Part shown: positions 1-5,412 of the stretch, one piece after another
Numbering within the stretch: position 1 is the first letter of the stretch
Layout: each line of letters opens with the position of its first letter
From: Methanobacteriota archaeon
Lineage (GTDB): Archaea > Halobacteriota > Methanomicrobia > Methanomicrobiales > Methanoculleaceae
DNA length: 5,412 nt
Direction: 5' to 3'
Assembly (NCBI GenBank): GCA_023457135.1
Contig: JAEWMO010000069.1
Span: forward strand, 1-5,412
Position numbers and translations under genes: made by a program
Notes under the pieces: model-generated
What the model was told of the DNA's origin: nothing
The model's database searches: none
What the model saw: only the letters and a program-made list of their open reading frames with translations

Positions 1-1103
1 ATGAGCCTGCTGTGGGGGCGCCAGTGGGTGAACCCGACGAGGAGGGAGGCGAGGTTCACCGCCTCCTCGAGGTTCGCGCACGTTCTCTTCTCGCCCCGCA
101 TCGCGTTCCGCGTCGCCTCCCGGATGACCCAGGTGCCGAGCGGCGCCCAGTACTCGCTCGTGACGTTCCGCAATACAAGCACCCGTGCCGAGCGCCGGAC
201 GCTCTCCAGGTACTCCGCGACCGCGAGTCGTGCCGAGTAGTAGGCCCCCGCTATCGGCGAGTAGCCGGACTTCGTCATGCCTTCGCCGTCGCGGGCGATC
301 GTCTCGCTCCCGCCGCCCCAGAGCGACTGCTTCCCCCAGACCTCGATCATCTCGTACTTCCAGTCGCCGGGGACGAGGACGCAGACGATATGGTTTCCGT
401 AAAGCGCGGCGGAGAAGACCTCTATCCCGGAGAGCGGGGGGTAGCGCGCGATCTTCTTCTTCAACCGCGTCGAGACCGTGTCGTCGACCGCCGTGATCGC
501 CCACCGGGTGGGGACGACGCGCCGCTTCTTGCCGAGCAGCCCGGCGGTCATGAGCTGGGTGATCCGGTAGACGTCGATGCCGGAGGCGTTGAGGATCTCG
601 CAGGCGTCCGTCGCGCCGAGATCGGTGTCGGAGGTCGCCCGGTCGACCGCCCGTTCAACCCGGGCGTTGCCGAGGACGTCCATATCCCGGATGGCGCCGG
701 TGAGCCCGACGGGGGCGATCGTCCCGTCGAACCGGAGGTCGAAGGCGACAGGCTTCACAAAGCGGACCTCGACATCGAGGGGTTTGCTCGAGAGCGCGAT
801 CTCCTGGATGCTCCCGGAGAGGTCCTTCGCCTCCCCGGCCCCGCGGATCGTCCGGGCCCGGAGCCCCACGATCTCCTCGATGCCGAGCCCCCGGCTGACC
901 CAGTCCGGCGGGTTGTCGGCGTCGTCGATCATCAGCGGCCCCCCCGCGATCTTCGGGTAGCCGTAGCTCCCGACAAAGACCGACGGTGCCGCTCCCTGGT
1001 AGTGGTCGCTCGGCCGCACCGGGAGCCTCGCGTAGAACCTGCTCATGATCGGGCAGCGCTCAAGCCCGCAGAACCCCCTCCCCTTACACTCGGCGCACTG
1101 CAT
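1..1103 (-). CDS. Archaeal Nre-family DNA repair protein (NreA-like), C-terminus cut by window edge
   Basis: The frame stays open from the ATG at 1103 to the window edge, giving 367 residues with no stop. Seen: a four-cysteine N-terminal motif (C3, C6, C12, C17; begins MQCAECKGRGFC), which looks like a small zinc-binding site. It is followed by family-typical blocks around residues 34-57 (HYQG...VGSYGYP) and 188-208 (GLLGKKRRVVPTRWAITAVD), and a C-terminal part with FTHWRPHSRL at the edge. Known: Nre proteins are archaeal, have Nre N- and C-terminal domains, are about 400 residues long, and have been tied to the DNA damage response. Some end in a PCNA-interacting motif, which here would lie beyond the window. 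The ATG follows the DUF2117 stop by 2 bases and has GGAGG six bases upstream, so translation is probably coupled. Whether it is NreA or a paralogue cannot be decided without the C-terminus. Family assignment is firm. Confidence 0.9.
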   Translation of the reverse strand, partial: MQCAECKGRGFCGLERCPIMSRFYARLPVRPSDHYQGAAPSVFVGSYGYPKIAGGPLMIDDADNPPDWVSRGLGIEEIVGLRARTIRGAGEAKDLSGSIQEIALSSKPLDVEVRFVKPVAFDLRFDGTIAPVGLTGAIRDMDVLGNARVERAVDRATSDTDLGATDACEILNASGIDVYRITQLMTAGLLGKKRRVVPTRWAITAVDDTVSTRLKKKIARYPPLSGIEVFSAALYGNHIVCVLVPGDWKYEMIEVWGKQSLWGGGSETIARDGEGMTKSGYSPIAGAYYSARLAVAEYLESVRRSARVLVLRNVTSEYWAPLGTWVIREATRNAMRGEKRTCANLEEAVNLASLLVGFTHWRPHSRL

Positions 1104-1105
1104 CT

Positions 1106-2128
1106 CTATCCTCCGCGAAGGTCGAGGACGACCCGCACCCTTCCTTCGAGGGCCCGGAGGGTCTCCTCGACCCATTCCTCCCAGCAGTCCGTTCGGAGGT
1201 CTCGTTCCGCCGCAACCTCCCTGCCGAGGTCGTCGTCCCGGCCGTCGATGACCTCGACGACGACCGAGCCCGGCGCGAACCCGGGCGCCACGATGGTGTC
1301 GGCGTCCCCGTCGACCACCCCGAAGACGGGGATCCCGGCATGGGAGCAGATGTGGCCGCAGACGGCCGTGGTGTCGTCCCCGACGGCGAGGACGCCGCAG
1401 ACCCCGTCCCCGAGTTCATGATAGAGGGTGTGGCCGCAGTGGTCGATGACCGCGACCCTGCCGCCGCGGGGAGCCCGCCTTCCCTGCCGTGGAGGCGCCG
1501 TTCGCACCGGCCCGCTCTTGCACCAGGCCGCCGTGATCTCCGGGAGGCCCGCCCGGAGGAGTTTCTCAAACCCGTGAGGCTTTGGGTCGAGGCCGGAGAC
1601 GGCCCGGAGGCATCCGCCCTCGCTCGCGAGGACGACCGTCTCTTCCGTCGCCGTCCCGACGACGATCCCGTTCACGAAGACCGCCTCGCCCGCGATGCAT
1701 CCGCGGATCTCCCGGACGCCGTCCCGGCGGGTGCGGGCGCCCGTTGCGTGGGTGAGAGCGTAGCCGGTCCGGTCCGCGACCTCCGCCGCAAGACCCTCGT
1801 CACCGCCGTTCCAGCAGTAGACGGTCCCGCTCGAGCACTCGACGTGGACGAGCCCCCTGGAGAGCCGGCCAGCGACAAGCTCCCCGAAGATCCGGCCCGA
1901 CCCCGGGGTCTTTCCCCGGTTGACAAGACATGCCTGATCGGCGAGGGCGCCGAGGACCACGCTCGGACGCTCGTCCGTGCAGGTCACCGGGAGGCCGGAC
2001 TCCTCGGCGGCGGTCCGGGCCATCACCCCCGCGACGAGCACCCGCCGGGGGGAGAGGAGGCGGATCAGCCGCTCTACGTCCCCGGCATCGAAGGCCTCCG
2101 GGCCGTGCACGACCATGACGAGGTTCAT
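1106..2128 (-). CDS. DUF2117 domain protein, function unknown
   Basis: This 340-residue protein starts MNLVMVVHGPEAFDAGD, the typical opening of the DUF2117 family, found mainly in methanogens and without an assigned reaction. The N-terminal half (about 1-110) looks like alternating strands and helices (LVMVVHGP, RRVLVAGV, QACLVNRGK). The C-terminal third (about 222-295) is rich in possible ligands: H230-C231-x-H233, H237, G250-D251-D252, C257-x-H259-x-C261-x-H263, and D273-x-D275-x-D277 in VVDGDADTI. I infer a metal or nucleotide site but cannot name a substrate. No signal peptide or membrane span is seen, so it is probably cytosolic. The ATG at 2128 is the only usable start in frame, because a stop lies 10 codons upstream with no ATG, GTG or TTG between. 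It sits 32 bases after the AIM24-family gene and 2 bases before nre, so it is probably the middle gene of an operon. Its start overlaps the stop of a four-codon mini-ORF. Confidence 0.88.
   Translation of the reverse strand: MNLVMVVHGPEAFDAGDVERLIRLLSPRRVLVAGVMARTAAEESGLPVTCTDERPSVVLGALADQACLVNRGKTPGSGRIFGELVAGRLSRGLVHVECSSGTVYCWNGGDEGLAAEVADRTGYALTHATGARTRRDGVREIRGCIAGEAVFVNGIVVGTATEETVVLASEGGCLRAVSGLDPKPHGFEKLLRAGLPEITAAWCKSGPVRTAPPRQGRRAPRGGRVAVIDHCGHTLYHELGDGVCGVLAVGDDTTAVCGHICSHAGIPVFGVVDGDADTIVAPGFAPGSVVVEVIDGRDDDLGREVAAERDLRTDCWEEWVEETLRALEGRVRVVLDLRGG
1110..1114 (-). promoter_or_regulatory. Shine-Dalgarno of the nre gene
   Basis: The minus strand reads GGAGG here, six bases before the ATG at 1103. 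It lies inside the last codons of the DUF2117 gene. It fixes the nre start and supports co-translation from a shared message. Confidence 0.75.
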
Positions 2129-2139
2129 CGGGTACTCAT
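2125..2139 (-). other. Four-codon mini-ORF (MSTR) overlapping the DUF2117 start
   Basis: On the minus strand an ATG at 2139 opens a four-codon frame. Its TGA (2127-2125) overlaps the DUF2117 ATG (2128-2126) as ATGA. The nearest SD-like GAGG (2144-2147) is 4 bases from this ATG but 15 from the DUF2117 ATG. This may be chance, or it may feed ribosomes into DUF2117 by re-initiation. The sequence alone cannot show translation. Confidence 0.25.
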
Positions 2140-2160
2140 CTGTCCTCGCGAAGTATCAGG

Positions 2161-2853
2161 CTACCGTCCGGACGAGTTGTGCTGGACGGGGAGGTAGGGG
2201 ATCAGGGAACCCGCGAGTTTTGCGATATTCATCGACTGGAGGACGACCTTGCCCGGCCCGGTCAGCGTCGTCAGGAAGAGCCCCTCGCCGCCGAAGAAGA
2301 CGGTCTTCACGCCGCCGGCAAGCTGGATGCTGTAGTCGACGGTGCTCTCGAACCCGACGACGAGCCCCGTCTCCACCCTGACGACCTCGCCGGGGGCAAG
2401 CGTCATCTCCATGATGTCGCCGCAGCAGTGAAGGAACGCGGTCCCGTTGCCCGAGAGGCGCTGGAGGATGAACCCCTCGCCGCCGAAGGCGCCCGACCGG
2501 AGCCGCTTCGTGAACGCGATATCGAGGTCGATCTCCTGTTCTGAGCAGAGGAAGGCGTCTTTCTGGGCGATGAACTCGTTCCCGGCAAGGTTGAGGGTGA
2601 AGATCTTGCCCGGCACGTTCCCGGCAAACGAGACGAAACCCTCACCTCCCTGCGGGGTGAACTCGGTCATGAAGAGCCCCTCGCCGGTCACCATCCTCTT
2701 CAACCCCTTGAAGAGCCCGCCCTTCATGTTGGTGGTCATCTGCATGTTCCCGCTCATGTTGACCATGGCGCCGGCCTCGGCGCAGATGCTCTCGCCGGGA
2801 GCGAGGTGCAGGGTCACCATCTGCAGGTTGTCTCCCGTTATCTTGTGCTGCAT
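2161..2853 (-). CDS. TIGR00266 / AIM24-family protein
   Basis: This 230-residue protein is of usual length for the TIGR00266 (AIM24-like) family, which folds as a repeated beta barrel and has no settled biochemical role. Seen: LAPGESICAEAGAMVNMSGN at 17-36 is the family hallmark. Related GEG blocks recur at about 57-63 (GEGLFMT), 115-121 (GEGFILQ) and 179-185 (GEGLFLT), each followed by strand-like sequence and a G-rich turn, which fits the internal pseudo-repeats. There is no signal peptide or membrane span. The ATG at 2853 is chosen because homologues begin MQxxI directly before this block. A TTG at 2880 would add nine residues (first M, then SGDKKRIS), with a weak AAAGGA upstream. The chosen ATG lacks a clear Shine-Dalgarno, so its leader may be short. 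It is the first gene of the minus-strand cluster with DUF2117 and nre. Family call is confident; start choice less so. Confidence 0.9.
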   Translation of the reverse strand: MQHKITGDNLQMVTLHLAPGESICAEAGAMVNMSGNMQMTTNMKGGLFKGLKRMVTGEGLFMTEFTPQGGEGFVSFAGNVPGKIFTLNLAGNEFIAQKDAFLCSEQEIDLDIAFTKRLRSGAFGGEGFILQRLSGNGTAFLHCCGDIMEMTLAPGEVVRVETGLVVGFESTVDYSIQLAGGVKTVFFGGEGLFLTTLTGPGKVVLQSMNIAKLAGSLIPYLPVQHNSSGR

Positions 2854-2866
2854 ACTGATGCGTTTT

Positions 2867-2880
2867 TTGTCCCCGGACAA
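2867..2880. promoter_or_regulatory. Perfect 14-base palindrome, candidate operator
   Basis: TTGTCC-CC-GGACAA has perfect 6-base arms and a 2-base centre. It lies 13 bases upstream of the AIM24-family ATG, about where transcription would start if the nearby GATAAAG is the TATA box. A dimeric repressor could bind here. This is position-based inference, and short palindromes also occur by chance. Confidence 0.35.
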
Positions 2881-2890
2881 TAGGTTTTTC

Positions 2891-2897
2891 CTTTATC
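2891..2897 (-). promoter_or_regulatory. Weak TATA-like element for the AIM24-DUF2117-nre cluster
   Basis: The minus strand reads GATAAAG, then GAAAAACC. An archaeal start about 25 bases downstream would fall near 2866-2870, leaving a leader of some 15 bases before the ATG at 2853. The match to an archaeal TATA box is poor, so this is tentative. Confidence 0.25.
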
Positions 2898-2971
2898 CGG
2901 CCGGGAGCCTCCTTCACTCCCTGAAATTACCTGCAACGTCTCAGACTCCCCGCTGCCGCCTTGGGCCCCAT

Positions 2972-2985
2972 CACAAGGTTTATTG
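2972..2985 (+). promoter_or_regulatory. Archaeal BRE/TATA-type promoter for the HNH-like gene
   Basis: CACAAGGTTTATTG contains a T/A-rich TTTATTG core in otherwise GC-rich DNA. With normal archaeal spacing of about 25 bases, transcription would start near 3006-3010. The message would then be leaderless or nearly so for GTG 3009 or ATG 3015. The lack of a Shine-Dalgarno before that gene agrees with this. Confidence 0.5.
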
Positions 2986-3014
2986 CCCCGGACGGGCATC
3001 TCCCCCGTGTGTCC

Positions 3015-3296
3015 ATGGAGCGCGGAGCACAGGCAACAGGGTATCCCGGAGAAGAGATCACCGCAGGGTCGTATATCACGGACGAGGCCGTGCGGACCGT
3101 CCTCGAACGGCAGTGCTACCGGTGCGCCGGGTGCAACGCGCCCCTCGCCGCCGGGTCGACGCACTTCGACCTCCGCGAACCCGCGATCTGCGGCGGCCCC
3201 CTCACGCCCGAGAACTTTGAGGCTCTCTGTCCTTTCTGCCACCGGAACCGGATGCGCCGGATCCGGAGACGGTGTGCAGGCCATAGGCATAAGTAG
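3015..3296 (+). CDS. Small HNH-nuclease-like zinc-binding protein, possibly degenerate
   Basis: This 93-residue protein has Cys pairs C37-x2-C40 and C72-x2-C75, plus C34 and C59. The arrangement recalls small HNH endonucleases: a helix (TDEAVRTVLERQ, 22-33), a first knuckle (CYRCAGC), a linker, then GGPLTPENFEALCPFCHRNR (60-79), which matches the usual GG-x-T-x-x-N-x-x-x-LC-x-x-CH end with N67 and H76. Oddly, the usual DH pair of the first strand is missing. The corresponding stretch reads STHFDLREP (48-56), so H50 or D52 would have to serve, or activity is lost and the protein only binds zinc or nucleic acid. The tail is basic (RMRRIRRR). ATG 3015 is chosen because a TATA-like element lies about 30 bases upstream. 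GTG 3009 is an in-frame alternative, while TTG 2961 would precede the promoter. It stands alone between opposite-strand units. Being a real gene is likely; nuclease activity is unproven. Confidence 0.65.
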   Translation: MERGAQATGYPGEEITAGSYITDEAVRTVLERQCYRCAGCNAPLAAGSTHFDLREPAICGGPLTPENFEALCPFCHRNRMRRIRRRCAGHRHK

Positions 3297-3301
3297 TATC
3301 C
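3288..3301 (+). promoter_or_regulatory. Possible TATA element for the small hydrophobic ORF
   Basis: CATAAGTAGTATCC is an A/T-rich patch at the end of the HNH-like gene, about 25-28 bases before the ATG at 3320. That spacing suits a leaderless archaeal transcript. The evidence is composition and spacing only. Confidence 0.25.
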
Positions 3302-3319
3302 GGCGTCAGATCAGGGATC

Positions 3320-3577
3320 ATGACGTGCAGGCAGAGTCTGACTGAGGAGCGTCCGTGGCGTTCGACGGTTATGAGGGCGGTGGAGAGGGTGACCCCGCCC
3401 GAACACCCCGTATGGCGTTCCTGCACGATGCAGACGATTGAATCCGTCGTCACCCCCGGCACCGTCCCGAACATGGCCGTCTCTCTCGCGGTGACGACCC
3501 TCGTCATCCCGCTGATACCGAACCGGTTTATCGCGGCTGCCGCCGGGTTTGCCGTGGGTTCGGTCCTGCGCGGGTAG
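3320..3577 (+). CDS. Possible small protein with hydrophobic C-terminal half, unknown
   Basis: An 85-codon frame that I do not recognise. The first 36 residues are polar and not gene-like in character. From M37 on, the sequence is SVVTPGTVPN followed by a hydrophobic run from about 52 to 83 (MAVSLAVTTLVIPLIP, then FIAAAAGFAVGSVL), which would make one or two membrane segments. Codons are GC-rich at third positions but less so than I would expect from the neighbouring YgiQ gene. Starts could be ATG 3320 (leaderless or with a weak AGGG) or ATG 3428 (49 residues, no close Shine-Dalgarno). The last 50 bases overlap the YgiQ end on the other strand. It could be a true small membrane protein, the remnant of a larger transporter-like gene, or a chance frame. 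Without it, 3297-3527 would be a plain intergenic stretch. Confidence 0.4.
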   Translation: MTCRQSLTEERPWRSTVMRAVERVTPPEHPVWRSCTMQTIESVVTPGTVPNMAVSLAVTTLVIPLIPNRFIAAAAGFAVGSVLRG

Positions 3578-5378
3578 GCCTGCCGCCTCCGGGCCGGGCC
3601 GGGACGAGGCAGTTCCACGCGTTCCCGATGAGGTCCTCCCTCCCGGCCGCCCGGAGCCCCTCGCAGACGAGCGCGTAGTTCGCCGGGTCGCGGTAGTGCA
3701 TGAGCGCCCGCTGGACCCTCTTCTCCCGGCCCTTCGGGACGTAGACCTCCTCGAGGGTGAAGGGGTCAAGCCCGGTGTGGTAGATGGTCGTCGAGATGCT
3801 CATCGGCGTCGGGGTGAAGTCCTGGACCTGTTCGGTGTAGAGCCCGGTGTCCCGGACGTATTCCGCGAGCTCGACCATATCCTCCATCCGGCAGCCCGGG
3901 TGGCCGGACATGAGGTAGGGGACGAGGTACTGCCGCTTCTTCTTCCCGGCCTGGAGAGCCTCGAACCGTTCCCTGAAGGCGTCGAAGGCCTCGCGGGGGG
4001 GTTTGCCCATAGAGGCCGTGACCCTCTCTGCGACGTGCTCGGGGGCGACCTTGAGGTGCCCGGAGACGTGGCGCTCGCAGACCTCCGCGAGGTACTCACG
4101 GTCTTCCGGGCCGATCAGGTCGTAACGGATGCCCGAGGCGATGAAGACCCGCTTCACACCGGGAATCTCCGCAAGGCGCCGGAGGAGGCGGAGCTGCTCC
4201 TCATGGCTGCGGCCGAGCGTGGGGCAGTCGATGCACCGGCGGTCGGGGCAGGTGCCAGCGGTCTCCCACCGGCCGCAGTGGATGCCGTACATGTTTGCCG
4301 TCGGCCCGCCGACGTCCTGGACGACCCCGGTGAACTCCGGCATCCTCGCCATCCGTTTCACCTCGCGGACGATCGAGTCCACGCTCCGGCTCTGGATGAT
4401 CCGTCCCTGGTGGTGGGTGAGGGCGCAGAACGAGCAGGCACCGAAGCACCCCCGGTGGCTGACGACCGAGAACCGGACCGGCTCGAGGGCCGGGATGGGC
4501 TCGGTGTAGGCGGGGTGGGCCCGCCGCGCATAGGGGAGTTCGTAGACCCGGTCGAGTTCCGGGCCCGAGAGGGGCATCGCCGGCGGGTTCTGGATGACGA
4601 CGGTCTTCGGGTGCGGCTGCGCCACCGGCCGGCCCCGCAGGGGGTCCTGCTCGTTGTAGTGGAGCGCGAACGCCCGTGCGTAGGCATACCGGTCCTCCCT
4701 CACCTCCGCGTAGCCGGGGAGGACGACGTAGCCGGCCTGGTCCATGCTCCGCCAGGTCTTCAGGTCCACCCGGCGGGCGGTACCGGGGATATCGGTGAGG
4801 GCCCCGACCGGTTCCCCGGCGGCGAGCCGGTCGGCGATCGCGACGACCTGCCGCTCGCCCATCCCGAAGACGAGAAGGTCGGCGGGGGCGTCGGCGAGGA
4901 TGGCCTGCCGGACCGTATCGGACCAGTAGTCGTAGTGGGCGAACCGCCGGAGGCTCGCCTCGATCCCGCCGATGACGACGGGAGTCTTTGGGAAGAGGGC
5001 GTGGATGCGGTCGGTATAGACCAGGGTCGCCCGGTCGGGCCGAAGAAGCCTCCCCCCCGGCGAGTAGGCGTCCGAACTCCGGCGCTTCAGGTTCGGCGTG
5101 AAGGCGTTCACCATCGAGTCGACGTTCCCGGACGAGACCGAGAAGAAGAGCCGGGGCTCGCCGAGGCGCCGGAACGCGGTCTCGTCCCGCCAGTCGGGCT
5201 GGGCGATGACCCCGACCGAGTAGCCGGCGTCCCACAGCACCCGCCCGAGGAGTGCGGTCCCGAAGGAGGGGTGGTCGACGTAAGCGTCGCCGGTGATGAG
5301 AACGACGTCGAATTGGTCGATGCCGAGACGTCCCGCCTCCGCGACCGTCATCGGGAGGAATTCCGGCTGGCCGGTCAT
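3528..5378 (-). CDS. YgiQ-family radical SAM protein
   Basis: This 616-residue protein is complete from ATG 5378 to TAA 3528. The N-terminal part (about 1-290) matches the YgiQ domain: FLPMTVAEA (7-15), DVVLITGDAYVDHPSFG (24-40), GVIAQPDW (46-53), and VVIGGIEASLRRFAHYDYW (134-152). The radical SAM core follows, with C311-x3-C315-x2-C318 in RGCFGACSFC for the 4Fe-4S cluster that binds S-adenosylmethionine. A second Cys group (C368, C377, C382, C385) follows DVGGPTANMYG. The end, DLIGNAWNCLVPA, is also typical. From memory, E. coli YgiQ has about 740 residues, so this is a shorter form. The reaction is not established for the family. The FLPM block supports the first ATG over the one at 5351. 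A weak GGATG precedes it, and the ATG overlaps the upstream stop as ATGA, so the genes are probably coupled. The last 35 residues are Pro/Arg/Gly-rich and probably variable. Confidence 0.95.
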   Translation of the reverse strand: MTGQPEFLPMTVAEAGRLGIDQFDVVLITGDAYVDHPSFGTALLGRVLWDAGYSVGVIAQPDWRDETAFRRLGEPRLFFSVSSGNVDSMVNAFTPNLKRRSSDAYSPGGRLLRPDRATLVYTDRIHALFPKTPVVIGGIEASLRRFAHYDYWSDTVRQAILADAPADLLVFGMGERQVVAIADRLAAGEPVGALTDIPGTARRVDLKTWRSMDQAGYVVLPGYAEVREDRYAYARAFALHYNEQDPLRGRPVAQPHPKTVVIQNPPAMPLSGPELDRVYELPYARRAHPAYTEPIPALEPVRFSVVSHRGCFGACSFCALTHHQGRIIQSRSVDSIVREVKRMARMPEFTGVVQDVGGPTANMYGIHCGRWETAGTCPDRRCIDCPTLGRSHEEQLRLLRRLAEIPGVKRVFIASGIRYDLIGPEDREYLAEVCERHVSGHLKVAPEHVAERVTASMGKPPREAFDAFRERFEALQAGKKKRQYLVPYLMSGHPGCRMEDMVELAEYVRDTGLYTEQVQDFTPTPMSISTTIYHTGLDPFTLEEVYVPKGREKRVQRALMHYRDPANYALVCEGLRAAGREDLIGNAWNCLVPARPGGGRPTRAGPNPRQTRRQPR

Positions 5379-5412
5379 GGGAGCATCCGGTCGAAGACCG
5401 GCAGGTTGACGC
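5375..5412 (-). CDS. C-terminal end of an upstream gene, partial
   Basis: The minus strand carries an open frame from the window edge encoding VNLPVFDRMLP and ending in TGA at 5375-5377. The TGA overlaps the YgiQ ATG as ATGA. This tight overlap is common for co-translated archaeal genes and suggests the YgiQ gene is downstream in an operon. Eleven residues are too few to name a family. Confidence 0.5.
   Translation of the reverse strand, partial: VNLPVFDRMLP

Noticed and set aside
12..1421. A 469-codon plus-strand frame antisense to nre and DUF2117
   Set aside because: Long stop-free antisense frames are expected in GC-rich coding DNA. The translation is Pro/Arg/Asp-rich and low in complexity, and the opposite strand has recognised families.
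1340..2197. A 285-codon plus-strand frame antisense to the DUF2117 gene
   Set aside because: It has the same Arg/Pro/Ala/Asp-rich shadow composition and fully overlaps a recognised gene.
2897..2904. Short palindrome CCGGCCGG in the divergent region
   Set aside because: Eight-base GC palindromes are common by chance in GC-rich DNA, and nothing else marks it as a site.
2447..3220. A 257-codon plus-strand frame across the AIM24-family gene and the divergent region
   Set aside because: It runs antisense through a recognised gene and then through a promoter region, and shows no family features.
3297..3527. Possible terminators for the plus-strand genes or the YgiQ gene
   Set aside because: No hairpin followed by a T-run on either strand was seen, and no clear oligo-T archaeal terminator is present.
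3202..3618. A 138-codon minus-strand frame between the YgiQ gene and the HNH-like gene
   Set aside because: It overlaps the ends of both neighbours and the plus-strand small ORF, has no recognisable motif, and its tail is antisense to the HNH-like coding region.
4201..5235. A 344-codon minus-strand frame inside the YgiQ gene
   Set aside because: It is an alternate-frame shadow of a recognised radical SAM gene, with Arg/Pro/Gly-rich composition.

Overview
The window looks like chromosomal DNA of a GC-rich methanogenic archaeon, most likely Methanomicrobiales (Methanoculleus-like). This rests on family membership and promoter style, not on a search. It encodes an archaeal Nre-family DNA repair protein and a DUF2117 protein, a family known mainly from methanogens. 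It also has TATA-type promoter candidates lying close to start codons, and GC-rich third codon positions.

Layout: positions 1-2853 hold a minus-strand cluster, read right to left. It runs from a TIGR00266/AIM24-family protein (2161-2853), across a 32-base gap, to a DUF2117 protein (1106-2128), and after 2 bases to the Nre repair protein (1-1103, C-terminus cut by the window edge). Close packing and a good Shine-Dalgarno for nre inside the end of the DUF2117 gene suggest one transcript. Positions 2854-3014 form a divergent intergenic region. It carries a plausible TATA promoter for the plus-strand gene and a perfect 14-base palindrome just upstream of the AIM24-family start. Positions 3015-3296 (+) encode a 93-residue Cys-rich protein resembling HNH nucleases but lacking the usual DH pair. 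Positions 3320-3577 (+) hold a possible small protein with a hydrophobic C-terminal half. Its 3' end overlaps the end of the next gene, tail to tail. Positions 3528-5378 (-) encode a complete YgiQ-family radical SAM protein. It is translationally coupled by an ATGA overlap to an upstream gene of which only the last 11 codons are seen (5375-5412).

The genes do not form an obvious single pathway. The minus-strand cluster joins a DNA repair protein to two poorly characterised families. The YgiQ gene belongs to a separate unit. The two small plus-strand genes sit as an island between the minus-strand units. I found no tRNA, rRNA, CRISPR array, insertion sequence or convincing terminator. I see no clear new multi-gene system. 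The best leads are the HNH-like small protein, the His/Cys/Asp-rich C-terminus of the DUF2117 protein, the palindrome, and the small hydrophobic ORF.
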